A stretch of DNA of 64,000 bases. Source: Eshraghiella sp045129695 (GTDB taxonomy: Bacteria; Bacillota; Clostridia; Lachnospirales; Lachnospiraceae). Location: positions 1-64,000 of the forward strand of contig JBGVJZ010000023.1 in NCBI GenBank assembly GCA_045129695.1. The letters run 5' to 3'. Below are positions 27,786 through 37,900 of the stretch, one piece after another. A model generated the notes under the pieces. The model did not search any database. It saw only the letters and a list, made by a program, of their open reading frames with translations, and was not told the DNA's origin. Position 1 is the stretch's first letter, and every line of letters starts with the position of its first letter. The position numbers were made by a program, and so were the translations under genes.

Positions 27786-27795
27786 TCAAAATATT

Positions 27796-27833
27796 ATGGG
27801 ACTGAAACAAATTTTTATTTGCAACAGCCCCAT
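27796..27833 (-). terminator. Candidate terminator for typA
   Basis: Stem ATGGGACTG at 27796-27804 with CAGCCCCAT at 27825-27833; on the minus strand it pairs fully with one G-U wobble, with an inner CAAAT/ATTTG extension. The T-tract that follows is interrupted (ATATTTTGATT). It may serve both converging transcripts. Confidence 0.5.
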
Positions 27834-27841
27834 TTCTGTAT

Positions 27842-29674
27842 TTATTGTGAGTTCTTTTTAGCTCTGTATCTCAATGTAGGGTCAAGAATTTTCTTACGGA
27901 TTCGAAGATTCTTAGGTGTTACTTCAAGAAGCTCATCCGTGTCAATAAATTCAATTGACTGCTCAAGACTTAAGATTTTAGGCGGAACAAGTCTTAATGC
28001 ATCGTCAGCACTTGAGGAACGGGTATTGGTAAGATGTTTGGTCTTACATACATTGATTTCAATATCTTCTGAACGACCTGTCTGTCCTACAATCATACCG
28101 CCGTATACTTTGGTGCCGGGTCCAATAAATAAGGTTCCACGTTCCTGGGCATTGAAAAGACCATAGGTAATTGCTTCACCATTTTCAAAGGCTATGAGTG
28201 AACCCTGCTTACGGTAGGAGATGTCTCCCTTGTATGGACCATAGCCGTCAAAAATAGTATTTATTACACCCGAACCCTTGGTATCAGTAAGGAACTCATT
28301 AGTATATCCTATTAGACCTCTTGATGGAATAGAGAATTCAAGTCGTGTTGTTCCACCATTAAGCGGAGCCATTCCGTTTAATTCGCCCTTACGTGTACTG
28401 AGCTTCTGGATGACGGTTCCGGCACAGTCATCGGGAACGTCAACATATGCAATCTCCATCGGCTCTAATTTATTGCCGCGTTCATCATAGTGGAAGAGAA
28501 CCTCAGGCTTGCTGACTGCGAATTCAAAGCCCTCGCGGCGCATATTTTCTATTAATACTGAGAGATGTAATTCTCCACGTCCTGATACCTTGAAGGAATC
28601 CATTGATTCAGTTTCCTCAACACGTAAGCTTACATCTGTATTGAGCTCACGCATGAGTCTGTCTCTTAAATGTCTTGAGGTAACGAATTTACCCTCCTGA
28701 CCTGCAAGAGGAGAATCGTTAACCAGGAAATTCATTGCAATTGTCGGTTCGGAAATCTTCTGGAATGGTACGGCAACAGCTTCATCAACTGAACATACTG
28801 TATCACCGATTTTTAAATCCGTAATTCCTGAAATTGCAACAATTGCACCCATGGAAGCTTCGTTAACCTCAACCTTGTTAAGACCGTCAAACTCATAAAG
28901 CTTGGTAATCTTAACCCGCTGGTGTTTATCAGGTTCATGATGGTTAACAAGAAGTGCCTCCTGATTAACCTTAATGGTTCCGTTATCTATTTTACCAACA
29001 CCGATACGTCCAACATACTCATTGTAGTCAATTGTACTGATAAGAAGCTGTAAAGGAGCTTCGTCATCACCTGTAGGTGCAGGAATATAAGAAAGAATTG
29101 TTTCAAAGAGAGGCTCCATTGTATCGGATTCATCTTCAACCTTATATTTGGCAAAGCCATTTCTTGCCGATGCAAAAATAAACGGGCAGTCAAGCTGTTT
29201 ATCATTGGCATCAAGCTCAAGTAAAAGCTCAAGAATCTCATCCACAACCTCATCAGGTCTTGCTTCGGGTCTGTCAACCTTGTTAACACAGACAATTAAA
29301 TCCAAATCCAGGTCAAGAGCTTTTTGAAGAACAAACTTGGTCTGTGGCATAACGCCTTCATAGGCATCGACCACAAGAATTACACCATTAACCATTTTGA
29401 GAACACGTTCAACCTCTCCGCCAAAATCAGCGTGACCAGGTGTGTCGATAATGTTAATCTTGGTATTCTTGTAATGAATAGCTGTGTTTTTGGATAGAAT
29501 GGTAATACCACGCTCACGTTCAATGTCGTTTGAATCCATAACACGCTCGGCTACCTCCTGATTCTCACGAAAGGTTCCGCTTTGCTTTAAAAGCTCGTCC
29601 ACAAGCGTTGTTTTGCCATGGTCTACATGGGCTATAATTGCGATATTTCTGATATCGTCACGAGATTTATTCAT
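27842..29674 (-). CDS. typA: Ribosome-associated GTPase TypA/BipA
   Basis: TypA is a translational GTPase of the EF-G family that helps 50S assembly and stress growth. The 610-residue product has G1 AHVDHGKTTL, the switch region RERGITI, G3 DTPGHADFGGEV, G4 VNKVDRP, an EF-G-like domain and the TypA-specific C-terminal region (SRGLIGYTNEFLTDTKG). CGGAGG stands seven bases before ATG at 29674. It is monocistronic, convergent with the amidase gene and divergent from the double-OB gene. Confidence 0.96.
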   Translation of the reverse strand: MNKSRDDIRNIAIIAHVDHGKTTLVDELLKQSGTFRENQEVAERVMDSNDIERERGITILSKNTAIHYKNTKINIIDTPGHADFGGEVERVLKMVNGVILVVDAYEGVMPQTKFVLQKALDLDLDLIVCVNKVDRPEARPDEVVDEILELLLELDANDKQLDCPFIFASARNGFAKYKVEDESDTMEPLFETILSYIPAPTGDDEAPLQLLISTIDYNEYVGRIGVGKIDNGTIKVNQEALLVNHHEPDKHQRVKITKLYEFDGLNKVEVNEASMGAIVAISGITDLKIGDTVCSVDEAVAVPFQKISEPTIAMNFLVNDSPLAGQEGKFVTSRHLRDRLMRELNTDVSLRVEETESMDSFKVSGRGELHLSVLIENMRREGFEFAVSKPEVLFHYDERGNKLEPMEIAYVDVPDDCAGTVIQKLSTRKGELNGMAPLNGGTTRLEFSIPSRGLIGYTNEFLTDTKGSGVINTIFDGYGPYKGDISYRKQGSLIAFENGEAITYGLFNAQERGTLFIGPGTKVYGGMIVGQTGRSEDIEINVCKTKHLTNTRSSSADDALRLVPPKILSLEQSIEFIDTDELLEVTPKNLRIRKKILDPTLRYRAKKNSQ

Positions 29675-29731
29675 ATTAAATCCTCCGAAATTTAAATTAA
29701 ATGAATAGTTTTCTTAATATACAACCATAAT

Positions 29732-29759
29732 ATTCTATCATATTTTATTTTTTTTACAA
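29732..29759 (-). promoter_or_regulatory. Candidate typA promoter
   Basis: On the minus strand TTGTAA (29759-29754) and TAGAAT (29737-29732) are separated by 16 nt, about 60 bases before the typA start codon. Confidence 0.5.
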
Positions 29760-29844
29760 TATTTTTGTTCTAAAAATAATATGAGCCGCATAAATTATAT
29801 TGATAAAGAAATATACTGTTTATGAAGAAGGGAGAAACAGAAGA

Positions 29845-30474
29845 ATGATTGACAAGGTCATTGAAAACAACAGAGTTACTATTATAGGAGAAGTGGTGTC
29901 AGAGTTTGAATTCAGCCATGAGGTATATGGTGAGGGCTTTTACACAGTTAAAATTTCAGTAAGCCGGCTTAGTAACAGCGTGGATATTATTCCATTACTG
30001 GTATCTGAAAGACTGGTGGATGTTACTGAGGATTTAAGGGGAATGATGATTGAAGCAACAGGTCAGTTCCGCTCTCATAATAGTCACGAGGAAACGAGAA
30101 ACAGACTTGTTCTTGCAATTTTTGTAAGAGAGTTGGAATTTCTGGATGTATATGATGAAGAAATCAGCACAAATCAGATATTCCTGGATGGTTATATCTG
30201 CAAACCACCGATTTACAGAAAGACTCCGCTTGGAAGAGAAATTGCGGATTTGTTAATTGCCGTAAACCGTCCATATGGTAAATCCGATTATATTCCTTGT
30301 ATTGCATGGGGCAGAAATGCGAGATATGCAGCGGGCTTTGAGGTTGGCGGACATATTCAGATATATGGAAGAATACAGAGCAGGGAATATACCAAGAAAA
30401 TCAGCGAGGATGAATGTGAAAAGCGAGTAGCTTATGAGGTCTCAGTAAGCAAAATTGAATTTTTTGATGAATAA
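29845..30474 (+). CDS. Double OB-fold SSB-like protein
   Basis: The 209-residue product appears to hold two OB folds in tandem: residues 8-100 (RVTIIGEVVSEF) and about 107-205 (NQIFLDGYICKPPIYRKTPLGREIADLLIAVNR, with IPCIAWG). The second half looks like a single-stranded DNA-binding protein core; there is no acidic SSB tail, although the protein does end FFDE. ATG 29845 is chosen because AAGGGAG lies upstream; an earlier ATG at 29800 has no ribosome site. It stands alone between typA and the lysine riboswitch. It is probably an accessory SSB or PriB-like protein rather than the main Ssb. Confidence 0.75.
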   Translation: MIDKVIENNRVTIIGEVVSEFEFSHEVYGEGFYTVKISVSRLSNSVDIIPLLVSERLVDVTEDLRGMMIEATGQFRSHNSHEETRNRLVLAIFVRELEFLDVYDEEISTNQIFLDGYICKPPIYRKTPLGREIADLLIAVNRPYGKSDYIPCIAWGRNARYAAGFEVGGHIQIYGRIQSREYTKKISEDECEKRVAYEVSVSKIEFFDE

Positions 30475-30502
30475 AAAATTTTATGAATAAAATTTATCAA
30501 GG

Positions 30503-30531
30503 TTGACAATTATATATACTAGTGATACACT
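30503..30531 (+). promoter_or_regulatory. dapA operon promoter
   Basis: TTGACA at 30503-30508 and TACACT at 30526-30531, spacer 17 nt, with an extended -10 TG at 30523-30524. It lies just before the lysine riboswitch. Confidence 0.7.
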
Positions 30532-30550
30532 TAATGAAGTTAAAATTTTA

Positions 30551-30725
30551 GAGTAGAGGTTGCGCTATTCAATAGTATATCGTGTGATATGGCAGTCATA
30601 GATGAGCATGGTTGAAAGGGTATAGCGCCGAAGTCGTTCAAATACTGTGATTGATCCGGCTGGGCATATGATTAATAATCATGTGACTGTCATCTTTTTT
30701 GATGGGGAGCTACTTAAAGTATATT
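30551..30725 (+). ncRNA. Lysine riboswitch (L box)
   Basis: Core elements of the lysine aptamer appear in order: AGAGGTTGCGC, GGTTGAAAGGG, AGCGCCGAAG, GGCTGGGC, GTGACTGTCATC and GGGGAGCTACTT. The P1 helix pairs AGTAG at 30552-30556 with CTACT at 30710-30714. CTTAAAGTA at 30713-30721 can pair with TACTTTAAG at 30740-30748, an antiterminator that excludes both P1 and the terminator. Lysine should favour termination before dapA. Confidence 0.93.
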
Positions 30726-30745
30726 ATCAATAAGAGTATTACTTT

Positions 30746-30773
30746 AAGAGCTGGCGCCTGTCAGCTCTTTTTT
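30746..30773 (+). terminator. Riboswitch-controlled terminator
   Basis: AAGAGCTG at 30746-30753 pairs with CAGCTCTT at 30762-30769, followed by six Ts. It is the expression platform of the lysine riboswitch. Confidence 0.9.
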
Positions 30774-30807
30774 AACTGTTCAAGAAATAATTTATGGGAG
30801 GCTTATT

Positions 30808-31692
30808 ATGGCAATTTTTACAGGTGCAGGTGTTGCAATTGTAACACCAATGAATCAGGATGAGAGCGTTAATTACGCAAAACTCGCTGAATTGATTGAT
30901 TTTCAGATTGAGAATGGAACAGACAGTATTATTATCTGCGGAACAACAGGAGAGTCTGCAACTCTTTCAGAGGAGGAGCATTCAGAGGTTATCCGTTTCT
31001 GTGTTAAACATGTTAATAAGAGAGTTCCTGTTATTGCAGGAACAGGCTCAAACTGCACACAGACGGCTGTTAAGCTTTCTGTAGAAGCAGAAGAGGCAGG
31101 TGCTGACGGACTTTTAGTAGTAACACCTTATTACAATAAGGCTACACAGAAGGGTTTAATCGACCACTATACCAAGATTGCAAATTCTGTTAAGCTTCCA
31201 ATCATTATGTATAATGTTCCAAGCAGAACAGGATGTAATATTCTTCCTGCAACAGCAGCTAAATTATTCAAAGAAGTGGAGAATATTGTAGGTATTAAAG
31301 AAGCATCAGGAAATATTTCACAGGTGGCTGCTCTCATGGCACTGACTAACGGAGAGATTGACCTTTACTCAGGCAATGATGACCAGATTGTTCCGATTAT
31401 GTCATTGGGCGGAAAGGGTGTTATCTCAGTTCTTTCCAACGTAGCACCAAGACAGACACATGAAATCGTCATGGACTATGTTAATGGCAATGTACAGGAA
31501 TCATGCAGAAAACAGCTTGAAGCGATTGAACTTATTAATGCTTTATTCTGCGAGGTTAACCCAATCCCTGTTAAAGAGGCTCTTAATCTTATGGGAATGG
31601 AAGCAGGACCGGTAAGAATGCCATTATCTCCGATGGAAGCTAAGAACCTTGAGACCTTAAAAACAGCACTTACCAATTACGGTTTATTATAA
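30808..31692 (+). CDS. dapA: 4-hydroxy-tetrahydrodipicolinate synthase
   Basis: DapA condenses pyruvate with aspartate semialdehyde at the first committed step of lysine and diaminopimelate synthesis. The 294-residue product has GTTGESATL, the YYNKATQKG tyrosine segment, YNVPSRTG with the catalytic Tyr, and GIKEASGN with the Schiff-base Lys. GGGAGG precedes the ATG. It is controlled by the upstream lysine riboswitch and followed 23 bases later by dapB. Confidence 0.97.
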   Translation: MAIFTGAGVAIVTPMNQDESVNYAKLAELIDFQIENGTDSIIICGTTGESATLSEEEHSEVIRFCVKHVNKRVPVIAGTGSNCTQTAVKLSVEAEEAGADGLLVVTPYYNKATQKGLIDHYTKIANSVKLPIIMYNVPSRTGCNILPATAAKLFKEVENIVGIKEASGNISQVAALMALTNGEIDLYSGNDDQIVPIMSLGGKGVISVLSNVAPRQTHEIVMDYVNGNVQESCRKQLEAIELINALFCEVNPIPVKEALNLMGMEAGPVRMPLSPMEAKNLETLKTALTNYGLL

Positions 31693-31715
31693 TAATGGAA
31701 AGTCAGGTAAATACT

Positions 31716-32471
31716 ATGGTTAATATTATAATGCATGGCTGTAATGGCAAGATGGGACAGGTAATTTCAAATCTTGTGGCAGCTGATGAGAATGCCTGCA
31801 TTGTTGCAGGAATAGACCCTTTTGATGGAATTAAGAATACATATCCGGTTTTTTCTTCAATTGAGAAGTGTGATGTTGATGCGGATGTTATAATAGATTT
31901 TGCTTCCGCTAAGGCTGTTGACGGATTACTGGATTATGCAGTAGCTAAGAAGATTCCGCTTGTATTATGTACAACCGGTTTAAGTGAGGAGCAGATCGCA
32001 AAGGTTGATGAGGCTTCTAAGAAGGTTGCAATCCTTCGTTCTGCAAATATGTCACTTGGAATAAATACGTTATTTAAAGTTTTGAAAATGATATCTCCGT
32101 TATTGTCAGAAGCAGGCTTTGATATTGAAATCGTTGAGAAGCATCATCACCTTAAGGTGGATGCACCAAGTGGAACAGCACTTGCACTTGCAGATGTAAT
32201 TAATGAGAGTCTTCCTGAGAAATATGAATACAAATTTGACCGTTCACAGGACAGAATAAGAAGACCGCAGAAGGAAATCGGAATAAGTGCAGTACGAGGT
32301 GGTACAATTGTAGGTGAGCATGAGATTATTTTTGCCGGTGAAGACGAAGTTATTGAAGTTAAACATACAGCATATTCCAAAGCAGTTTTTGCCAAGGGAG
32401 CAATTGAAGCGGCTAAATTCCTTAAAGGACAATGTGCAGGACTGTATACAATGAAAGAAGTAATAGGCTAA
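31716..32471 (+). CDS. dapB: 4-hydroxy-tetrahydrodipicolinate reductase
   Basis: DapB reduces the DapA product with NAD(P)H. The 251-residue product has the dinucleotide-binding HGCNGKMGQ and the family signature EKHHHLKVDAPSGTA with catalytic His and Lys. ATG 31716 gives the usual N-terminus (MVNIIMHGCNGKMG); an in-frame ATG at 31695, three bases after the dapA stop, is possible but less usual. Co-transcribed with dapA. A strong terminator follows. Confidence 0.95.
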   Translation: MVNIIMHGCNGKMGQVISNLVAADENACIVAGIDPFDGIKNTYPVFSSIEKCDVDADVIIDFASAKAVDGLLDYAVAKKIPLVLCTTGLSEEQIAKVDEASKKVAILRSANMSLGINTLFKVLKMISPLLSEAGFDIEIVEKHHHLKVDAPSGTALALADVINESLPEKYEYKFDRSQDRIRRPQKEIGISAVRGGTIVGEHEIIFAGEDEVIEVKHTAYSKAVFAKGAIEAAKFLKGQCAGLYTMKEVIG

Positions 32472-32496
32472 TAATTTTTTATTAAAATGCAGATAA

Positions 32497-32545
32497 TAGG
32501 GATACAGAATATTCATTTTTATGTGATGTTCTGTATCCTATTTTT
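32497..32545 (+). terminator. dapAB terminator
   Basis: GGATACAGAA at 32500-32509 pairs with TTCTGTATCC at 32529-32538, followed by TATTTTT. Confidence 0.85.
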
Positions 32546-32565
32546 ATGTGTAAGGAGAAGGAAAA

Positions 32566-32868
32566 ATGAAAAAGATGAAATATTTACTGTTATGCTTTAC
32601 ACTTGCTCTGTGTACGCTTGGTTTTAGCGGTTGTACAAGAAGAGACAACAATGGGAGTAACACAGAAAACACTGGTACAGATAACAGGGAAAACACTACA
32701 AATGAAAGAAATACCACAACTGAGAGAAATACTTCAACTGACAAGAACACGTCAACAGACAAAAATAACAATACAAACAAGGGAACAGAAGGTGTTCTTG
32801 ACGAGCTTGGAGATGATGTAGAAACCATGCTGGATGACACAGTTACAATGCTTGACCCTACAAGATAA
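32566..32868 (+). CDS. Small Asn/Thr-rich lipoprotein
   Basis: A 100-residue product with a lipoprotein signal peptide: MKKMKYLLLCF then hydrophobic residues and lipobox GFSGC, putting the lipidated Cys near residue 22. The mature protein is a low-complexity segment rich in Asn, Thr, Asp and Lys (NTENTGTDNRENTTNERN), then a short acidic helix (GVLDELGDDVETMLDDTVTML). AAGGAGAAGG precedes the ATG. A terminator precedes and follows it. Function unknown; it may be a surface spacer or sporulation/wall-associated lipoprotein. Confidence 0.75.
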   Translation: MKKMKYLLLCFTLALCTLGFSGCTRRDNNGSNTENTGTDNRENTTNERNTTTERNTSTDKNTSTDKNNNTNKGTEGVLDELGDDVETMLDDTVTMLDPTR

Positions 32869-32898
32869 TGGAAACTCTCAAGATTAGTATTTAATAAT

Positions 32899-32951
32899 AT
32901 CCCACTATGGATTCGGGAAAAGTATCTGTATCCATAGTGGGATTTATTTTT
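32899..32951. terminator. Bidirectional terminator
   Basis: A 14-bp perfect stem, ATCCCACTATGGAT at 32899-32912 with ATCCATAGTGGGAT at 32930-32943, is followed by TTATTTTTT on the plus strand and by AATA-rich sequence on the minus strand. It separates the lipoprotein gene from the convergent galactanase gene. Confidence 0.85.
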
Positions 32952-32958
32952 TACGGAA

Positions 32959-34239
32959 TTATTCAGAGGTTCTGAGAAGCCGGAAGGTACTTAAGGAATC
33001 TAACGGATGTCCGTCAAAATCAAATAATGCCTGATTATCATAGGATGCTCCGCCGTAATACTGACCTGCGTCATCAGGGTCATACGAAGCGGCATAGCTT
33101 GATGCCCATCCGCTGCCGTATTCTTCCCAAAGCTTTAATTGGGCGTCATAGCCGTCGGCAGGAACGGGTATCCATGCAGGCTCCCAATAACATATTCCGA
33201 TTCCCTTATCAATGGAAGAGATGGCAACAGCTAAATCACTTATTAAATCTGCCTGTCCCTGTTCTGATATCTTATATGGTAAATCACAGTCAGAGTATAC
33301 ATTGATTGTATTGTTAAATTCATCCCCATTACTGTAAGTATAAGCATATGAACATTCAGCGACCATGACCTCTTTATTGTAGGTGTTTGCAACATTGGAA
33401 AGAACAGCGGTCAGATTATCTATGCTTCCATGCCAGTACGGATAATATGAAGATGCAAAAATATCATAATCCACAGAAGCTTCAAAAAGAGTCCCGGCAT
33501 AGTATTTATAGGCACCTGATTTTTCAGGATTGGTAAAATGAAGTGCAATCTTAACAGATGTGTCAAATTCCTCCGATATATCCCTTACAGCCTTGGAACC
33601 GGAGTTCATAAGTTCGGTAATCCTGTCCCATGAGGTTTCACCTGCAAGACCACCGGTAGTCTCATTGCCAATCTGTACGATTGATATATTAACACCTGCA
33701 TCAAGCAGTTTTTTCAGGGAATCATATGTATATTGGTATAGTGCATCTGATTTCTCTGCGAAAGACATATCCTTCCATGCTTTAGGAGTCATCTGTTTGG
33801 CGGGGTCAGCCCAGAAATCGGAATAGTGAAAATCAATCATACAGTTTAGGCCATATCTGGTGGCTCTCTGTCCGATACTAATCGCTGTCTGAAGGTCATT
33901 GTTACCGCCGCCATAGCCTTTGCCGCTTGAATTATATGGGTCATTCCATATGCGGATTCGGATTGTGTTTACTCCGTTTTCCGCAAGTGTCTTTAATAAA
34001 TCCTGTTCTTCGCCGCTATAATTGTAGAACTTAACACCGCTGTTCTCAAGTGATATAATACTTGATATGTCACACCCAAGAATAAAATCCTCAGGTAAAC
34101 CGTTGATGGGCTCAACATCAATATTGGTGGAAGTGTTATCCTGTGTTATCGGTTCAGCAAAATTGTGTGAAGAAGCAGGCCGGCAGCTGCAAAGTAATAT
34201 AATAACAGCCAAAGCGGTTATAGGAAATTTAAACTTCAT
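32959..34239 (-). CDS. GH53 endo-beta-1,4-galactanase lipoprotein
   Basis: GH53 enzymes cut beta-1,4-galactan side chains of pectin. The 426-residue product has a lipoprotein signal with lipobox LLCSC near residue 18. The catalytic domain shows GCDISS, IRIRIWNDPYN, MIDFHYSDFWADP, QIGNETTGG (acid/base Glu) and VAECSYAY (nucleophile Glu). It should act at the outer face of the membrane on dietary galactan. It is a lone gene with no transporter or other carbohydrate genes next to it, flanked by a bidirectional terminator. The ribosome site is weak (GGATAG 8 bases upstream). Confidence 0.93.
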   Translation of the reverse strand: MKFKFPITALAVIILLCSCRPASSHNFAEPITQDNTSTNIDVEPINGLPEDFILGCDISSIISLENSGVKFYNYSGEEQDLLKTLAENGVNTIRIRIWNDPYNSSGKGYGGGNNDLQTAISIGQRATRYGLNCMIDFHYSDFWADPAKQMTPKAWKDMSFAEKSDALYQYTYDSLKKLLDAGVNISIVQIGNETTGGLAGETSWDRITELMNSGSKAVRDISEEFDTSVKIALHFTNPEKSGAYKYYAGTLFEASVDYDIFASSYYPYWHGSIDNLTAVLSNVANTYNKEVMVAECSYAYTYSNGDEFNNTINVYSDCDLPYKISEQGQADLISDLAVAISSIDKGIGICYWEPAWIPVPADGYDAQLKLWEEYGSGWASSYAASYDPDDAGQYYGGASYDNQALFDFDGHPLDSLSTFRLLRTSE

Positions 34240-34398
34240 TGTACATCTATCCTTGTAAATCTTTTCTATAAGTATAAAATACTATTTTATAAAATTCAAT
34301 AAAATGATATAATACTATAATATTGTGTGTAAATGTCCTGCGGCGAAATATAAGATAGAAGTCCGCCGCAGGCAGGTAAGTATGTTGGTTACTACTAA

Positions 34399-34836
34399 TC
34401 AGTCATTACGGGCTTTGTCCAAAGCGGCCTGAATCGCTTCAATTAATACAAGCGAAGTGTATTTTGATTCCTGATTGTATGTAATGTTTTCTGTCGAATT
34501 ATTTTTAATAACCTGAGAAGAAATGGAGTTTAGTGAAGCCGTTATTAATGGGTACATTGTCTCAATGGATTCAGAAGTATTGATTAACTGAATTGATTTT
34601 ATCTGTTCGGAGTCAACAACAACTTCAATGTCAACAGGATTTGTTGCAAGAACAATTGATGAGGTATATACTCCGGGGGCGAAGGTGGAATTTGCGGCCT
34701 CAGGAACGGACTTTGTGGTTCTTCTTGTTATCAATAGTATGAGTAACAGAATCAGAATGATTCCTAATACTACGAATACAATGGTGTATATCATTTCTTT
34801 TAGCTTAAGGACTACAATCTTTGTTTTTGAACTCAT
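34399..34836 (-). CDS. Small anchored protein, FMN-binding-domain-like
   Basis: The 145-residue product has one membrane helix (about residues 14-37) and an outside domain starting FAPGVYTSSIVL. The pattern of alternating beta strands and the ending YTSLVLIEAIQAALDKA resemble the FMN_bind fold, in which SGAT-x-TS carries covalently bound FMN. Here the equivalent reads NQESKYTS, so the flavinylation Thr context is lost. It is divergent from addB. It may be a degenerate FMN-bind-like protein; the function is unknown and the fold is inference. Confidence 0.6.
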   Translation of the reverse strand: MSSKTKIVVLKLKEMIYTIVFVVLGIILILLLILLITRRTTKSVPEAANSTFAPGVYTSSIVLATNPVDIEVVVDSEQIKSIQLINTSESIETMYPLITASLNSISSQVIKNNSTENITYNQESKYTSLVLIEAIQAALDKARND

Positions 34837-34916
34837 TTTTATTACTCCCGAATCTGATTATTATACATTATTAACCAACATCCGAAAATATGACTTTTTA
34901 TTGTTAGGAGGGGCTT

Positions 34917-37900
34917 ATGTTAGAATTTTTTATGAGTGCTTCAGGGCACGGAAAGACCTATAATCTCTATAGGAGGCTGATTGAGGATTCACTCAGCTTT
35001 GAAGACAGTAAACAGAAGATTATTCTGATTGTTCCTGAACAGTCGTCACTTCAGGCACAGAAGGATATAGTCAGAATGCATCCGAATGAGGGTGTTTTTA
35101 ATATTGATGTTGTTACCTTTGGAAGACTGGCGTACAGAATTTTTGAGGAGCTGGGTATTGAACTTAAGGAGACTATTGATGATACCGGCAAAAATCTTAT
35201 TGTACGTAAGGTTTTAAACAATGTTAATAAACAATTGAGAATTATTAAGGCAGACAGGACACAGGGACTGGTCAGCAGAATTAAATCCATGATTTCCGAA
35301 TTAAAACAGTACGGAATAGGAACAGAGAATTTGAGAAAAATTATTGATGAAATTAAGTCAACGGACAGACTTAAGCAGAAGCTTAAGGATATTCTTGTTA
35401 TTTATGAGTCGTTTGAGGAATACATACAGGACAGATATGTAACTGCTGAGGATAAGCCGGAGGAATTGTTAAGGGTTATTGATAAATCCTCTTTTTTTAA
35501 GAATGCAATTGTGGCGTTTGATGGATTTACCGGTTTTACGCCTGTTCAATACAGATTATTTGAGTATATTTTAGCCACAGCGGATCATGTAATTAATACT
35601 GTAACAATTCCTGATGAAGATGATAATGTAATTAACGGCGATGCAGATTTGTTCCGTATGAGTAAAAATATGATGCAGATTATGGGCAGAATTGCTGACA
35701 AAATGGGTCATAAGGTTATTTATAACAGAATCCGTACTGATATGAACAGATTTAGATTTGCCAAATCTGAGGAATTGAATTTCCTGGAAAAAGAGCTTTT
35801 CAGATATTCCGGTAGGGTATATGACAAGCCTGTTAAGGATATAACGATTGCTGTTTTGAATGCACCAAGGGATGAAATCCAGCTTACAGCGGCAGGTATA
35901 CTCGATTGTGTCAGAAAAGGTGATGTACGTTTCAGGGAAATTGCAGTTGTTGCCGGAGATATAGGAACTTATTCCGATTATATACAGAGAATATTTACTG
36001 AAAGTGGAATTTCTTTTTTTATGGATAACAAAAGAAGTCTTATCGGTAATCCGGTTGTAGAATATATCCGTTCAGCACTTGGAATTATAAAGGATAATTT
36101 TTCATATGAAAGTGTGTTTCGTTTCCTTAAAAACACGATGTGTACAATTGACATGGAAAGTGTTGATATTCTTGAAAATTATGTTCTTGCACTTGGTATC
36201 CGGGGGAAAAATAAATGGCATGAATTGTTTGTACGTAAGCCTTCAGGCAAGAAGAATAATATTCAGGAAATAAACAGAACGAGGGAAGCTTTTATAAATA
36301 TAATATCTGATTTTGAACATGCACTGACGGATGGTGATGGAACTGTAGGTTCAATTGTAAGAGCTGTATATGAGCTTATTGAAGCGGCTTGTGCATACGA
36401 AAAGCTTGAGGAACTTGCCGATTTTATGGAAGAGGATTCCGCCGTGGCTGATAACATGGCAAAGGCAGCAGAATACAGACAGACCTATGGTAAAATAATA
36501 GAACTTCTGGATCAGTTAAATGCATTGCTTGGAGATGAAAAAGTATCCGTAGAAGAATTTATAACTATTCTTGATGCAGGCTTTGAGGAGATAAAGGTGG
36601 GCGTAATTCCGCCGTCAGTTGACTGTGTAACTGTGGGTGATATAGAAAGGACACGTCTGGAACATATAAAAGTATTATTTATCCTTGGAGTTAATGAGGG
36701 GGTACTTCCGAAGCTGTCCTCTAATAAGGGCGTACTTTCCGAAAACGAGCGTAAAATACTTTGCAATAATAATATTGAGCTTTCTCCGTCTCCCAGAGAA
36801 AAGGTTTTTATTCAGAATTTCTATCTGTATCTGAATATGACTGAGCCGGAGAATGAACTGCATCTTATGTGTCATAAATATGATTCTGACGGCAAGGAAT
36901 GTAAACCATCAAGAATCATAAGCATGGTTCAGAAAATGTATCCTAAGTTAGAGACTCAGAATCAGGACAGAATAAGAGAATTTGATAAAATAACCAATCT
37001 CCGGAATTCACTCCATATTGCATCAACAGCATTTATTAACAGTGATAAGGTTAAACCTGGAATTAAAGAGCTGTTGACGTATTTTCTTGAGACTGAACCA
37101 TATGCAGGGGAAATACGCCACATTATGGAAATGTTTATCAAAGAAACTGCCACAGATACTCTGTCCGAGAATGCGGCGGATAAGCTGTATAGAGAAATAG
37201 AGAAAAGCAGTATTTCAAGACTTGAGAAATATGCCAAATGCGCTTTTATGCATTTTGCGGATTATGGACTTGAACTTGAGGAACGTAAGGTGTATGAAAT
37301 AAATCCGGCTGATTTGGGTAATATCTTTCATACATCGATAGAAAATGTATCCATTGAGCTTAGAAACCGTAAAATGGACTTCTCAATGCTGTCAGATAAG
37401 GATAGAAGAGAAATGGTGGTTAATGCAGTTATGGATGCAACTGCTGATTATAACGCATCATTTTTTACCGAAAGCAGTACAAATGCATATATTAAGCAGA
37501 GAATAATCAATCTGCTTGATCATACAGTCTGGGCTCTTGGTAGACAGCTTGAAGCAGGACAATTTAAACCTGTATCATTTGAGAATGTATTTTTTGAACA
37601 ATTTTCCAATACTGCCGTTACGGGTAAAATAGACAGGGTGGATATTTTCGAGAAAGACGATTCGATTCATGTTAAAATTATCGATTACAAATCCGGAGCC
37701 AATGATATTGATTTGGATGCTGTCTATAATGGTCTTAAATTACAGCTTATGGTATATCTTCATAGTATTGTGAAGAAGCTTCAGCAGAAGAACCCTGATA
37801 AAACAGTAATGGCTGCAGGAGCATTATATAACAGAATTGATAATCCGATTATTTCTAAGACCAAAGAAGCGGATTTAGAGAAAGTTCTCCTTGATGCAAT

